A DNA stretch of 64,000 nt from CAWARU01 sp963784575 (GCA_963784575.1 CAWARU010000001.1:1054001-1118000); one strand, 5' to 3'; counted from the stretch's first letter, positions 47,901 through 55,776 are shown. The notes: generated by a model not told the origin, from the sequence alone. A program made the numbers and translations.

Positions 47901-48795
47901 CTTCTTTTTTCTGCAATAAATCTCGTCTAGTCTTAGCTGATATTACCTCAAGTTCTTGACGTCGATTTGTCATATCAATTTCATCACCCCTAAAAGATCC
48001 GAACTTCTGGACAGTGAGTTCTTCTGAAGGCATGAGCCGCATGTCTTCTGGAATATTGCCAAGTCTATAGTAATATCTCTTATAAATTTCTTGTATGGCA
48101 GGAAGAAACTCTTTCTCATAAAAAAACTGTGCCTTTTCCATGCGCTGGCGTTTATAGGCTCCATTAGCAGTCTTGAACCTAATGATGTCTTTTAGCGTGA
48201 ATCTTAGCTTGTTAAATGATACATTTTTCTGCGTTATAAGTAGAAATCCTGCAAATAGGCGGCAAGCTTCTGTTTCAGGTTCCAGCGTTTCAGCTTGTCG
48301 AGCCAAGTCTGGTGACATCATTTTATTTGGGATCTGAGTCATAATCCTCATGATGAGCTCAATTTCTTCGAATTTCCCTGTAATACCGCCATGTTTCCAA
48401 CATGCTTTCAAAGCATCCATAGCCGCAATCGGATTATGCTTGGCCAATGCAACATAAGCTAATTGAAGCCAATCTATTGAAGTTTGCCCAAGCAATTTAT
48501 TGTCTTCTAGCTTAAATTGCGCATATTTTTGCGAGCCTTTTTGATGCCATCCTGTTTTGCTTGGCACTTCTCTTTTTAAGCCGGGGACTCTCGACCAATT
48601 ATATTGGTATTCAACCCTGATTCTATCATTGATATCAAATTCGAGTGGACGATACTCATCTGGGGGATCCAAAGGTTTTCTTGCTTCTATTGCAAAGAAT
48701 TCCTGGATGGGCGTAATCATTTGAATCGCACCAGTTTTACGGTGCTCTAGATATAGGCAATTTGAAAAATTATTTAGAGCTTGCTTATCCTCCAA
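41908..48795 (-). CDS. DUF3638/DUF3645-type giant ATPase, main C-terminal segment
   Basis: 2295 residues from a TTG at 48795, which is probably not a true start: the same frame continues upstream to a single TGA at 48823-48825 and then on for over 200 codons. Motifs match the eukaryotic DUF3638/DUF3645 family: QMIMAAGKSKVLMPLL near 860 (P-loop-like), VLIDECDTVLDPKRELNYTLG near 990, GMTGTPWN near 1297, YYDQRHTTGTDIKQ near 1450 and LLQGVMRLRDF with VEFIVP near 1480. The order resembles a superfamily-2 helicase core. Ankyrin-like pairs occur near 1990-2060. Function of the family is unknown. Convergent with the FAD gene. Confidence 0.9.
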   Translation of the reverse strand: MEDKQALNNFSNCLYLEHRKTGAIQMITPIQEFFAIEARKPLDPPDEYRPLEFDINDRIRVEYQYNWSRVPGLKREVPSKTGWHQKGSQKYAQFKLEDNKLLGQTSIDWLQLAYVALAKHNPIAAMDALKACWKHGGITGKFEEIELIMRIMTQIPNKMMSPDLARQAETLEPETEACRLFAGFLLITQKNVSFNKLRFTLKDIIRFKTANGAYKRQRMEKAQFFYEKEFLPAIQEIYKRYYYRLGNIPEDMRLMPSEELTVQKFGSFRGDEIDMTNRRQELEVISAKTRRDLLQKKEEQLALTGEEAQSLLQLEKEIHLKNQRISSNDQIREITRSFSLPLNSNIVKLLSEIGIQCPDLHLIETAAEPLSTASISSIIHDSINTHSCKSFLESFLLMYGLAKDSDVQPGSPRSKQRTELQQFVNNILIQAAHSDPMLNRAKEFQFELAKILAFVFKYPANHWPEYKADAVAASVAAATTGTADPLKAVIPADFIKINKFITSILDAGKNLVPIPIKLLSAIKAPIITKPIQRKSEVAADRRKIYHIQAKETKKTEEKEREEKESVESRRSAMPAQYLFEHFGIKGFAEDLEKIDSQTAAKLESARKLAAELSKKYDFKDSEQKWNELDKQSGKLKNAARSAKQAVYLKFLEQLLNKTGQKNLKEQADLLKKILNKEWHKDKDYTLSEEQVELDARKKSIVQLANKALTGDRATTHTLARVKGGEIMPLSFERLIWLYLKADAELMAKMSKLDRQSLETLYQAIHDYLIQATAHQKRLRVMAALDKLSICKEGESEYIACISQLGTLLESKRHYNAVKNPELLVFEYYDDKLLRKDQIENLETFLERKGEGFNQEVIQMIMAAGKSKVLMPLLALMKANGRNLSIIEVPEGLFETTSQDLASSTMRLFGVQGHPWKFDRQSNCSESNLQSWCDELENIMSRQEYLIVTAESVQALQLKYLELLRQGETGKKIEYLERILRIFKEQGDVLIDECDTVLDPKRELNYTLGESTTVSKEILSTIQKIYRLFPKITITLKSGGTSTLEDIMLGKREFSSGLEWDEVKQKLATAFMEDENSPLYRIVQGISAENRKILRDYLLNETKTIPNFVLKSVDEAKQKIALCRGELELLKITLNRKVNEHYGFPRSKSYRGNRELAIPYIASNTPNERSEFGSTFEVINFTLQLQLQRDKVPIRLVKNLLTDFISASSSEIARSFGAIELESTETAQKFKKLTGESLTRFKLDSEEDLQKLQDIFSSKQEARDYLTLEYVLADIRKYPCFLQSDALNHVSQFRSVQGMTGTPWNADCHLDSLQFKREKGLGTDGQTANLLLDKDPSITAIKTKQESELIMQHIIHNPKISQIHALIDIGALFKKKSNLQMATLLADAFSQIKDNAIHHILYFDDKLNELCALSLKSKPYQRIVIGGTDPNLIFEKTGATPEHCFTYYDQRHTTGTDIKQMVDAIAVTTVSQNTKSRDLLQGVMRLRDFSGKQTVEFIVPPELVSVKDKGGFGIQDLLLFTESNQTNLLSDLNLRASLAKMNHLTREHLLNLIYVAKDTEEKSRLVKAFSDVFISSVTDDPYQRFKDCEQELDIKTLLKNLHEEVMGRFKKLMEHAYQDAGGTKNALIKEFIAGECSKIEAGLQVIEKKALQICLPKYKYVPKQGEEATFEVMRERETVKEKEKEKEQELLRETIQRKGRLEYISGHTSWDGKFPLKFQWNPLTNGVDSVHRRLYSLNEMLQSCPKEHVKNWRFSRNLFVTDNYMSMSGFNQEYMLLGMKPVDFFLVIEEPPNRKLKALIITQDEAQEFQDYIEKRGKELVEQGYNAWIVTPHNAILTGTKSDIDHPDYKNLLEQIQYFDGDLDQLLKQDNLEWIHEATEDKLNFLDRIILENFKEQRKHFQQFKKKVIEDFKAQYASSISDYMTLFQALKVHNYEVFDSVLSKLRKSYGQGFIIEVLQKPIPNSELTVLQQCILNKDAKILERLLKEPLYIEGFDANLLSFALKNYDPKVFKILYSDGRSSLHRSPSPEFVAMMNSKYVTKTNYELYSKIAAARKLSWRRELSSGDVYIKESVEKLLDIYAQDLDYSGRAPNKGRKFFSEQEHSLKNILDLQHFCQILGREKNLYPGQEQSFLMLRFGLLQEFKKEYQNYMIRHRRMEATLIDNKIVQLEKVLKDLDSVPYSVSSSLSFNKSDATREEMKNLKAGLKNDLKGLKAAFDANYSKKIEKNGKVKYITRENKLLPSSKDKTFSIFLTLSMSAEAHLKDAAKFFNITSMSKIPESPKLITEQKPGKHKP

Positions 48796-48822
48796 GATGA
48801 GCCTGTAATCAGGATTTTGGGT

Positions 48823-49257
48823 TCAGATCCACTCTATCCCCTCTTTGGTTTTATGACCACACCATTCTAGCCCATAGCGAGGAAGCATAATTTTATAGGC
48901 AGGATCCTTCGCTCCGTGCCAAATTTCAATAAACTCCTTACTTTCAAATCTGCATAAAAAATCGTAGAGTTTCGCAGATTCACTCAAAGGCTCGCCTTCT
49001 ATCTTAGAAAGCAATGCGTATCCAGTCTGAACTCCCTTTTCATCTAATGCTTGTACTCTATATGGTGTAGAAGGAATAGATGCTGGTACAGGCGCTTTAG
49101 ATTTTTCGGCTTGCTTTTTAGAATCACTTATTTCTTGTTCTTGAATAGGTGTAACTTTTAGAATGGGCGTCCCAATTCTATCAGTGCAGTAAAAGACGTC
49201 ACCGTGAACCCCTGTCTCGTTTCTCCACCAATAATATCCCTCTTCTAAGTATTGCAT
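48823..49257 (-). CDS. DUF3638-type giant gene, middle segment ending at an in-frame TGA
   Basis: 144 codons from the first ATG, but the frame is open from about 49506, so roughly 228 codons belong here (KIFGTIPKKAKIRETKDHLA upstream, then YELINTRFLDTRQ and YYWWRNETGVHG). It ends EGIEWI-stop; nine codons later, in the same frame, the main segment begins (TQNPDYRLI leads into LEDKQALNNFSNC). No ribosome binding site separates them. I read it as part of one gene interrupted by a nonsense codon. TGA is a normal stop in this genome (bioB, bioH and bioC end with it), so recoding is unlikely. Confidence 0.75.
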   Translation of the reverse strand: MQYLEEGYYWWRNETGVHGDVFYCTDRIGTPILKVTPIQEQEISDSKKQAEKSKAPVPASIPSTPYRVQALDEKGVQTGYALLSKIEGEPLSESAKLYDFLCRFESKEFIEIWHGAKDPAYKIMLPRYGLEWCGHKTKEGIEWI

Positions 49258-49421
49258 TGGGATAGGATTTGGCGTAGGAAGTTGCCTTGTGTCGAGAAAT
49301 CTGGTGTTGATTAATTCATACCAGTCATTTTCGAGTTCTGGCTTATGTTCTATCGCGGTTCTCCTGCTTGAATTTTCAAATAGTATTCGGAAAGATTTAT
49401 TCCAAGTGCTGAAGGTAGCTG

Positions 49422-52400
49422 CTAAATGATCCTTCGTTTCACGTATCTTTGCTTTTTTGGGTATAGTCCCAAAAATCTTGTATAATTCATGCTTTGTACT
49501 TTTTCAGGGATATACCCAAGGCGTTCTTGGCTGCTTTTCAAAGTTCCCTCGACGAGATTAATCTCTAGTGCACCCATCTTAGTATGATGAATTATTACAT
49601 TTGGAAAAGAAATTACAAATTTAACATTTGATTCTGGCAGTAGTGCTGGCACAAGAAGCTTATTTATGAGAAATAATACTAAGTCATTTTTTTGTTCTGT
49701 CGTAAGGCTTTCGAAGTGAACCTCCAAATAATTGGTCATTGAATCACGCAGTGAATTTACTTCAAATTTCATGAAGGCATTGAATGAGAGATTGGGCTCT
49801 ATAAAATTCCGATTCAGAATCCCTAGAAACAGTGTTTTGAGATCTTCAAAACTAGGATCCGGCTTTTTTAAGGTGCCTATACGAATGTAGTGCACATAAT
49901 GTAGATATTGTAGAATAGCGGCATCCTTGTTATAACTTTTTTCATCCTTATATTTACCAGGGCATGCAAGTTTCTCCTGATATGCTGCTATAGAAGATAG
50001 GATTTCCTTATCAAGCGTTTTATTTAGTCTGCTGATAATTTCTTTGAATTTCTCCCTATTTGGATCTGCTTTCAGGTATTTCTGAAGATGCAGCATCGCT
50101 TCCAGACAAAAAACCGACGCAAAGCTTTGAGTTGCTGCACGAGAATTAAATCTAAAGCCCTTAAGTAAAAGTTCCATCAAATCATTTGCCAGATTAGGAT
50201 GTTTACTAATTGCTCTGGTGAAGGAGCTTGGGCTGAATATATTGGCCAGAAATAAGGATTGTGTATCGATGTCTTCAAATAATTCCAGATTAGATTCGAA
50301 GATTTCCTTCGTAATTATGGTTCGAAATTCATTGTTACTATGTCTTGCAAGAGAGAGTCTTCTAGAACCGAATCCAGATTTTGTCGTAAAGTATTCCCTG
50401 TTTTCTTCGAATTTTTTGATGATTGCATTGATGGTTTCCAGATTCTCATAAGAAGTCATACTAAATGGAATAGTTCGAAGGAGGTTTGATTGCAATAAAT
50501 CGGTAAAGAATCTTTTTTGACGGACCGGAGGCAAGTATCTAAACTCGAATGAGTAATTTGTTTTGATTCTAAGGTCGTCTGAAAACTTCAGATCCCTTTC
50601 ATAAGAATAAGTACTTTTTTCCATCTTAAGGGCTTGTCTTCTTGCCGTACTCTCTTCCATTGGATTCCTTTGTCCCACACCCTCGAAATAATCAAACTCG
50701 CCTATTTCAAAATTATTAGACTCCTCAATCATTTGCTTGAATTGCAATAAAATATCATAGTCAGACAGGATTTTTTCCATAAGAGGCGTCTTGCTGCTTG
50801 GCTCCTGATTCATAGCAGATCGAAATAGGTTCATTCGCATTTGATCAAAATGATCCTTGGCGTCAGTTTGGAAAGTCTTTTCAAGTTCTGTTTTAGATGC
50901 TTTATCTAGTTGATCAATGAAGTAATAGTCATAATAATCCTTAGAATTGATTGAAGCCCAGGAATCTTGGTTGGGATCAATTTCTTGGATGCTTTTAAAG
51001 ATATCAGCTATTTCTTGTGCTCGTTTGTCCCACTTTGGATCCAAAGTGATCAAAGAAAGTTCTCTATTGTTCGCATTTCCTCCTGTAATTGTATATCTCA
51101 ATAATTTTGAAAAATTTGCAAGCTTTGGGTTGTTTGGGAAAAATTGCGTGCAGATGAAGCTCGCCGATAAAAGAGCCGACCTTTCTGTTAAGATTTGTCT
51201 TGGCATAGGATAACGAGTGCTGTCTCTCTTGCCGCAATATTCGCCATAAAGCCTTAGCATGCGTTGCAGGCTTGATAAAGCCATTTTGACATCTTGAGGG
51301 TGAGAACCGAGATTTTTCCAATATTCGCTCGTTTCCTTCGTATCAAGAGGCAGAGACAGAAAGAATGCTTCCAGATTTAACATCATGTCAGGAATGCTAA
51401 TTCCTGTTTTGTTATTCGCTTCCAAGACTTTTAAGCTTTGTGCTAGATAGTCACCAGGGTTCTTAAATTGATCAATTTTTGGCAGTGGAATTTTATGTAC
51501 AGCTTTTGATGATTCTGCTGCTGTCTTTAATTCTTTCAATGTCATTTCGCTAGTAGTGAGCTCATAATCTCCTTCTCCAGTCAATTTTGGAGGTAAATCA
51601 ACTTTCAAAGCCTTGTATTGCCTTCGGAACGGCTGAACGAAATGAATCTCATCCCTCTCATTCAATTCGATATTGAGAGGTTGCTTTAGTTTTGCAAGAT
51701 CTGATGCATTCTTTGCAGCTTGCTCCTTTAAATCAGCAGCTATGTGATCTAGCATCCTAAGAGTTTCTTTTGCGGATGACTCTTCCAATACCTGCTTGCC
51801 ATTTTTTGTACGCAGCATCATTTTACGTGTAGTTCTTGCAAGCTTGCTTCTCGCAGCTTCAAGCTGCCTTTGGATTATTGGACTGCCTAGGTGTCCTAAG
51901 TTCTTTTGGATCTGGTAATGATCCCAAAGTGACTGCAGCCTAAGTTGATATAGAAATTGCTGGAATGCAAAACCTTTAAGATGGGTGTGAAGAATGGGCA
52001 TTATCACCCGCATACTGCAGGTTCCAGATAATTGCCCTTGGGTGGTCATAGGGGTAATACGTGCTGGATCCACTTCCTTTACAGGATCCCTTTCGGTTCC
52101 AAGCTGGTAAACTTTCGGAATTACTTCCTTATAAATTCTATCTGCATCATATCGCTTCTCTTTGGTCCAGTATTCATCAGTATTCGTGATATTATTGAAT
52201 AATGGAGCAATTTTCGGAAGCATTAATTCAGCAATATAGGATTTGATCCGTTCATTCACATGCTCATCCTTGGGGATATGAAATACTTTTAAGGGCGAAT
52301 AGCGATTCTTGATTTTGCTTTTCCCTAAATGATTATTGACGCCAGCCCCAGTATTATAGACAATGAATTCATAGGATCCATCTGCAAGTTTCCTGAATTG

Positions 52401-52532
52401 ATAAGCCATAGCATGACCTTTTTCGGAGCCAGCTCCCGTCCAGCCGCTTGGGATTAAGATGGTGTTATCTTCCCCATTTTCGATAGCAGAAAATATCTTG
52501 TTTGCTAAAGGCTTTAAAAATCCTTGCATCAA
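49422..52532 (-). CDS. DUF3638-type giant gene, N-terminal segment with GW/GHAM/GTCS domain
   Basis: 1036 codons in a frame different from both neighbours. Near its start lie ILIPSGWTGAGSEKGHAMAY, NTGAGVNNH and, about 130 residues on, QLSGTCSMRVIM. The ankyrin protein at 57076-59343 has the same order (VLPTGWQNHD, NRGRGGKEG, QAHGTCSF). A His followed by a Cys in such contexts suggests a circularly permuted papain-like peptidase or a relative; that is inference. The remaining 800 residues are helical. The TTG start has no ribosome binding site and overlaps the upstream segment by 68 bp, so it is better explained by frameshifts at both ends than as an independent gene. Confidence 0.8.
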   Translation of the reverse strand: MMQGFLKPLANKIFSAIENGEDNTILIPSGWTGAGSEKGHAMAYQFRKLADGSYEFIVYNTGAGVNNHLGKSKIKNRYSPLKVFHIPKDEHVNERIKSYIAELMLPKIAPLFNNITNTDEYWTKEKRYDADRIYKEVIPKVYQLGTERDPVKEVDPARITPMTTQGQLSGTCSMRVIMPILHTHLKGFAFQQFLYQLRLQSLWDHYQIQKNLGHLGSPIIQRQLEAARSKLARTTRKMMLRTKNGKQVLEESSAKETLRMLDHIAADLKEQAAKNASDLAKLKQPLNIELNERDEIHFVQPFRRQYKALKVDLPPKLTGEGDYELTTSEMTLKELKTAAESSKAVHKIPLPKIDQFKNPGDYLAQSLKVLEANNKTGISIPDMMLNLEAFFLSLPLDTKETSEYWKNLGSHPQDVKMALSSLQRMLRLYGEYCGKRDSTRYPMPRQILTERSALLSASFICTQFFPNNPKLANFSKLLRYTITGGNANNRELSLITLDPKWDKRAQEIADIFKSIQEIDPNQDSWASINSKDYYDYYFIDQLDKASKTELEKTFQTDAKDHFDQMRMNLFRSAMNQEPSSKTPLMEKILSDYDILLQFKQMIEESNNFEIGEFDYFEGVGQRNPMEESTARRQALKMEKSTYSYERDLKFSDDLRIKTNYSFEFRYLPPVRQKRFFTDLLQSNLLRTIPFSMTSYENLETINAIIKKFEENREYFTTKSGFGSRRLSLARHSNNEFRTIITKEIFESNLELFEDIDTQSLFLANIFSPSSFTRAISKHPNLANDLMELLLKGFRFNSRAATQSFASVFCLEAMLHLQKYLKADPNREKFKEIISRLNKTLDKEILSSIAAYQEKLACPGKYKDEKSYNKDAAILQYLHYVHYIRIGTLKKPDPSFEDLKTLFLGILNRNFIEPNLSFNAFMKFEVNSLRDSMTNYLEVHFESLTTEQKNDLVLFLINKLLVPALLPESNVKFVISFPNVIIHHTKMGALEINLVEGTLKSSQERLGYIPEKVQSMNYTRFLGLYPKKQRYVKRRII

Positions 52533-52908
52533 TTCTTGAATTGGAATACTTTTGCTTGGCCTCCGATCTGATTTCCGCGCTTATTCCTTCTACTATTTCT
52601 TTTTCCCAAGATTCAATTTTGGAAGCATACTCAAATTGCTTCTCAAGTTTTTCAAGTGAATTTCTAATTTCTTCTTGGGTTTCTTTTGTGATACTGCAAA
52701 GGTCTGTATGTTCTGCAATAAAATGCAGCATTTTTCGAATGTAGCCTGAAGTCACACTGAAATAATTTCCTTCCAAATAAGTACCTACCAAGCGACTATC
52801 AAGGTGTATATGCGCAAATAGTTTTGGATCCAATTCAGATTCTGTGACACTACATCTGGGTCTTAGGAATGGATGGGTATTTTGCATTTTTTCTGATTTG
52901 GTACTCAT
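52465..52908 (-). CDS. DUF3638-type giant gene, 5' segment before frameshift
   Basis: 147 codons from an ATG at 52908. The encoded N-terminus (LVGTYLEGNYFSVTSGYIRK, LHFIAEHTDLCSI, NSLEKLEKQFEYASK) is helical and unassigned. The frame runs into a stop at 52465, while the neighbouring frame takes over smoothly from about 52515 (KPLANKIFSAIENGED). A5 at 52516-52520 on the plus strand is the likely slippage or error site. A perfect 23-bp inverted repeat lies 10 bp upstream of the start. Confidence 0.7.
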   Translation of the reverse strand: MSTKSEKMQNTHPFLRPRCSVTESELDPKLFAHIHLDSRLVGTYLEGNYFSVTSGYIRKMLHFIAEHTDLCSITKETQEEIRNSLEKLEKQFEYASKIESWEKEIVEGISAEIRSEAKQKYSNSRIDARIFKAFSKQDIFCYRKWGR

Positions 52909-52917
52909 AGTTAATTA

Positions 52918-52982
52918 GATGCAAATTTTATAATAAATTTCAAAATCTGATTAACTTGTAAATTTATTATAAAATTTGCATC
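52918..52982. repeat. Perfect 23-bp inverted repeat with 19-base loop
   Basis: Arms 52918-52940 and 52960-52982 are exact reverse complements (outer GATGCAAATTTT, inner ATAATAAATTT). It sits between the divergent giant gene and VWA/HAD gene and would fold in the leader of the giant gene. It could be a small MITE-like element or a transcriptional/translational control hairpin. Confidence 0.9.
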
Positions 52983-53151
52983 AAAAATTTCATTTTTTGT
53001 ATATACAGTATAAAAATAAAATTCATTGCATCGTAAACTTGCAAAGATGTAAGCAATCAAATAAATTGCTTGTTGCATAAGATTAAATAATGACATATGA
53101 CGTAATAATGACATAAAATATTGTTTAATATGCCTTGGGATTTAGGTATTT

Positions 53152-54729
53152 ATGGCAAAAATTGATATCAGTGGAATAAATAAAGACAAACTCTTGCGAA
53201 AGGTCTTGGCAGACACTCCATATTTTGAAATTCCAATTGAGGAAGTTCATTATGAAGCACTTTTAACAATTGCAGAAACCATATATGGGTTTGATCGATG
53301 GAGTAATGAATGGGATGACAAACTTTTGAGAGAGAATGGCCTGCCAGATATTTTAAGCTCTGTGGTTAAGGAAATTCGGGACATTGAAAGTAAAGAAAGG
53401 CAGCAAGAATCCAAGAGAAGAATTGAAGAAACTCAGGTTGCCGCAGATAAAGACCTTGAAGTGACAGCTCGGGAATTCGAAAAAATATCTTCTTTACCAA
53501 CTCCACCAGCGCCCACAACTGATGCATTTGAAAGGCAGTATTTTGATGATTTAAAGCTTTCACAAGAGATCAGTGATATTCGCTTTATCTCACAGGGAAG
53601 AACATATAACATTTATGCGAAAAATAAAGAAGGCGCGGAACGACTGGCTAATGCGATGACAGCAGATGCCGTTCTTAAACTTAAAAGAAGCGGTGCCTTG
53701 GAGGATGAATTAGTATTTGTGCAATATCCTCCTCTCATACTAGAGAAGCTCTTCGGCTTTCAATACACTTTTGAAAAGAACGCGATCTCGGGGAGGACAG
53801 ATGAAGCACCAGAACTTTCCGGTCAATTAAAAGGCCCATATGAAGTCAAGCTGCCACATATTCGAGCAGAGGATTCTAAGAAGTTGTTGTATGCAGTTAT
53901 ACAACGCCTTGAAGCAGGTATTAGCGATGACATGCTTTCCATGGCATCTACAAACCTACCTGCCTTTGAAGAATATCTGGCAAATTTACCCGAAGTACCA
54001 AAAGATGCAGCAACAGAAGCCTTATTATCTTCATATGAACCTATTTTACGTATTGAAGATTCAGGTACCAAGCCTTTTCAACGTCTTTTAATACCAAACT
54101 ATCAACTTTTTGTCGAGCGCATTACTCCTAAAATCAAAAGTACTCTAGAAAAAGCCGAACTCGACAAGCAGCTATACAATACTCGTTATGGCGTTGCGGT
54201 AAGTGAAGCAATTTTTCCTGAATTAATTGCGAGGCCCAAGGAAGAAAGGACTTCTGAAATTTCGACCAATCCCGGTATTCGAGTCAGAAGTCTCCTGTCT
54301 ATTCTTAAGCAGAAAGGTTCGACTGCCCCTAGAGTGGTATCTGTTCCCATTGAATTTTATGCTCCTGCGCCTGCTCTTCAGTCAAATCACACTGATATTA
54401 TCATACATGTGGGTGGCAGCATGGGGACAGGCAATCCTTCGCGCTTAGAAATTCTGAAGGGGGAACTCAAAAAAGTATTGGAAGATCTGGCAAATAGGCC
54501 TGGACAAACTATAAGCTTAAGAACCTATTCCGATTCAACAAAAATTTTATTGAATAATCAATCTTTGAACAAAATGACTTTGGACAGTATTTTAAAAGAT
54601 ATTGATAAGTTACGCGCTGATGAACTCCCTCTTGGCAGACATATTCCATCAAGCGACCCAATGCCCGCATTACAGCAAGTGCTTGGAGCAGACAGAAAAA
54701 AAGGCAGAAGCCCTTGCCTTGCAGTTTAG
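53152..54729 (+). CDS. VWA-like/HAD fusion, N-terminal part before A7 frameshift
   Basis: 525 codons; the last 9 are read in the wrong frame after an A7 run at 54696-54702. Residues 1-400 are unassigned and mainly helical, with IYGFDRWSNEWDDKLL near 43. Near 410-520 lies a von Willebrand A-like domain: DIIIHVGGSMGTGNPSRLEI, in which the MIDAS Asp of DxSxS is replaced by His, then ISLRTYSDSTKIL. With one A fewer, the frame passes into the HAD domain encoded at 54703-55468 to give 771 residues. Divergent from the giant gene. The frameshift could be a sequencing error, slippage or decay. Confidence 0.8.
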   Translation: MAKIDISGINKDKLLRKVLADTPYFEIPIEEVHYEALLTIAETIYGFDRWSNEWDDKLLRENGLPDILSSVVKEIRDIESKERQQESKRRIEETQVAADKDLEVTAREFEKISSLPTPPAPTTDAFERQYFDDLKLSQEISDIRFISQGRTYNIYAKNKEGAERLANAMTADAVLKLKRSGALEDELVFVQYPPLILEKLFGFQYTFEKNAISGRTDEAPELSGQLKGPYEVKLPHIRAEDSKKLLYAVIQRLEAGISDDMLSMASTNLPAFEEYLANLPEVPKDAATEALLSSYEPILRIEDSGTKPFQRLLIPNYQLFVERITPKIKSTLEKAELDKQLYNTRYGVAVSEAIFPELIARPKEERTSEISTNPGIRVRSLLSILKQKGSTAPRVVSVPIEFYAPAPALQSNHTDIIIHVGGSMGTGNPSRLEILKGELKKVLEDLANRPGQTISLRTYSDSTKILLNNQSLNKMTLDSILKDIDKLRADELPLGRHIPSSDPMPALQQVLGADRKKGRSPCLAV

Positions 54730-55468
54730 TTCCTTGCAATCAGCATCACGCACTGCAAGTGATAGCACCGCAAGTGATAGCACTTCAAGTGAAAAGAAAC
54801 AAGAAAAAGAAGCCCCAATGATTCGCTTGTATCTGGATTTTGACGGTACGCTGACAGGGCTTGACGGACAGCATACAATTGGTGCGACACAATTCTATCG
54901 ATCTCTACTGAAAGACCCTTCAAAATTGCAAGATTACGATAAACTAAGCACTGAATTTCATAAAGAAGAAGTTCTGGTTGCCCTGATGAAACATCATTTT
55001 GACAGCTATAACCCGAGCCAGAATCCCATCGAAAGAAAAATGAGAATGCAAAACAGTGCTTTTGCATTTGTTAAAACCATGCTCGAAAAACATCCCAAAG
55101 TTCAAATCAATATCATCAGCAGGAATAGAGAAGAATATATCAGAGCAATGTTTTTATATATGGGCTTGAAACCGGAAGATCTTGCTAACATCCACATTTA
55201 TGGTGTCAATAAATTGCTTGATGTTGAGCATAGCAAGCGTGCGACGGTAAGCCAACTTGAAGAGCGTTACAAAGGACAACCCAAGGCTAAATTGGGTGCT
55301 TGTTTTGATGATGATGAAACTGATTCCAAAGGGATGGCGGATGCCTTAACAGCGTCATCTCACTTTGAAAATGTTTTGTACCTTAACAATCCTGTCGGTG
55401 GATTCAATTGGAAAGCTGCCGAGGCTCAGATAGTACATCACTTAGCTGAGTCTCCCAATCCCACTTAA
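54602..55468 (+). CDS. VWA-like/HAD fusion, C-terminal HAD phosphatase part
   Basis: The open frame begins with a TTG at 54602, but real coding in this frame likely begins after the A7 run, with KKAEALALQFSSLQSASR. A short Ala-Ser-Asp-Ser-Thr repeat (about 54750-54790) links to a HAD-type hydrolase: motif I LYLDFDGTLTG with the nucleophile Asp, motif II NIISRN, and motif IV ACFDDDETDSKGM. These are the residues of phosphatases acting on small molecules or proteins. No start codon with ribosome binding site exists here, so it should be expressed only as part of the fusion, by slippage or frame restoration. Confidence 0.8.
   Translation: MISYALMNSLLADIFHQATQCPHYSKCLEQTEKKAEALALQFSSLQSASRTASDSTASDSTSSEKKQEKEAPMIRLYLDFDGTLTGLDGQHTIGATQFYRSLLKDPSKLQDYDKLSTEFHKEEVLVALMKHHFDSYNPSQNPIERKMRMQNSAFAFVKTMLEKHPKVQINIISRNREEYIRAMFLYMGLKPEDLANIHIYGVNKLLDVEHSKRATVSQLEERYKGQPKAKLGACFDDDETDSKGMADALTASSHFENVLYLNNPVGGFNWKAAEAQIVHHLAESPNPT
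54696..54702 (+). other. A7 run at the VWA/HAD frame switch
   Basis: Seven adenines where frame 1 (LGADRKKG) and frame 2 (KKAEALALQF) meet. The total length 53152-55468 is one base more than a multiple of three, so loss of one A restores a continuous gene. Confidence 0.85.
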
Positions 55469-55776
55469 TTTAGATGCAACATTAATCTTGTTCAAACACT
55501 TATCGTCTCACAAACTTTACATTTTTTAAAAAGAACATAGCGGTGCCAAAGAATCCAAATAAGCCTTTCCTATCATGTGGCTACCTTCTCTAGTATTTAA
55601 CGCAATTAAGGTTTTTTCTGCCAGTTGACTTATGGCAAGAATAGCGATAAGATAGGAATGGAATGGTGAAGATCACAGGTTAAAATATTACTTTATTAAT
55701 CAATAATAATTTTACCTGGCACAATAATTTTATATGGATTGGTCTGTTAAAACAGTAAATATTAGAGGGAGCCAAA
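55469..55776. other. Intergenic, no gene seen
   Basis: 308 bp of AT-rich DNA. A perfect 12-bp palindrome CTGTTAAAACAG lies at 55744-55755, just before the AGGGAG ribosome binding site of the next gene, and could be an operator. No terminator with a convincing stem was found after the HAD part. Confidence 0.5.

Noticed and set aside
48823..48825. TGA read as tryptophan or selenocysteine
   Set aside because: bioB, bioH and bioC use TGA as their stop, so global recoding is excluded, and no selenocysteine insertion hairpin or selenoprotein family is evident.
52911..53114. 67-codon minus-strand frame between the divergent genes
   Set aside because: It overlaps the perfect inverted repeat, lacks a ribosome binding site and has AT-driven composition.
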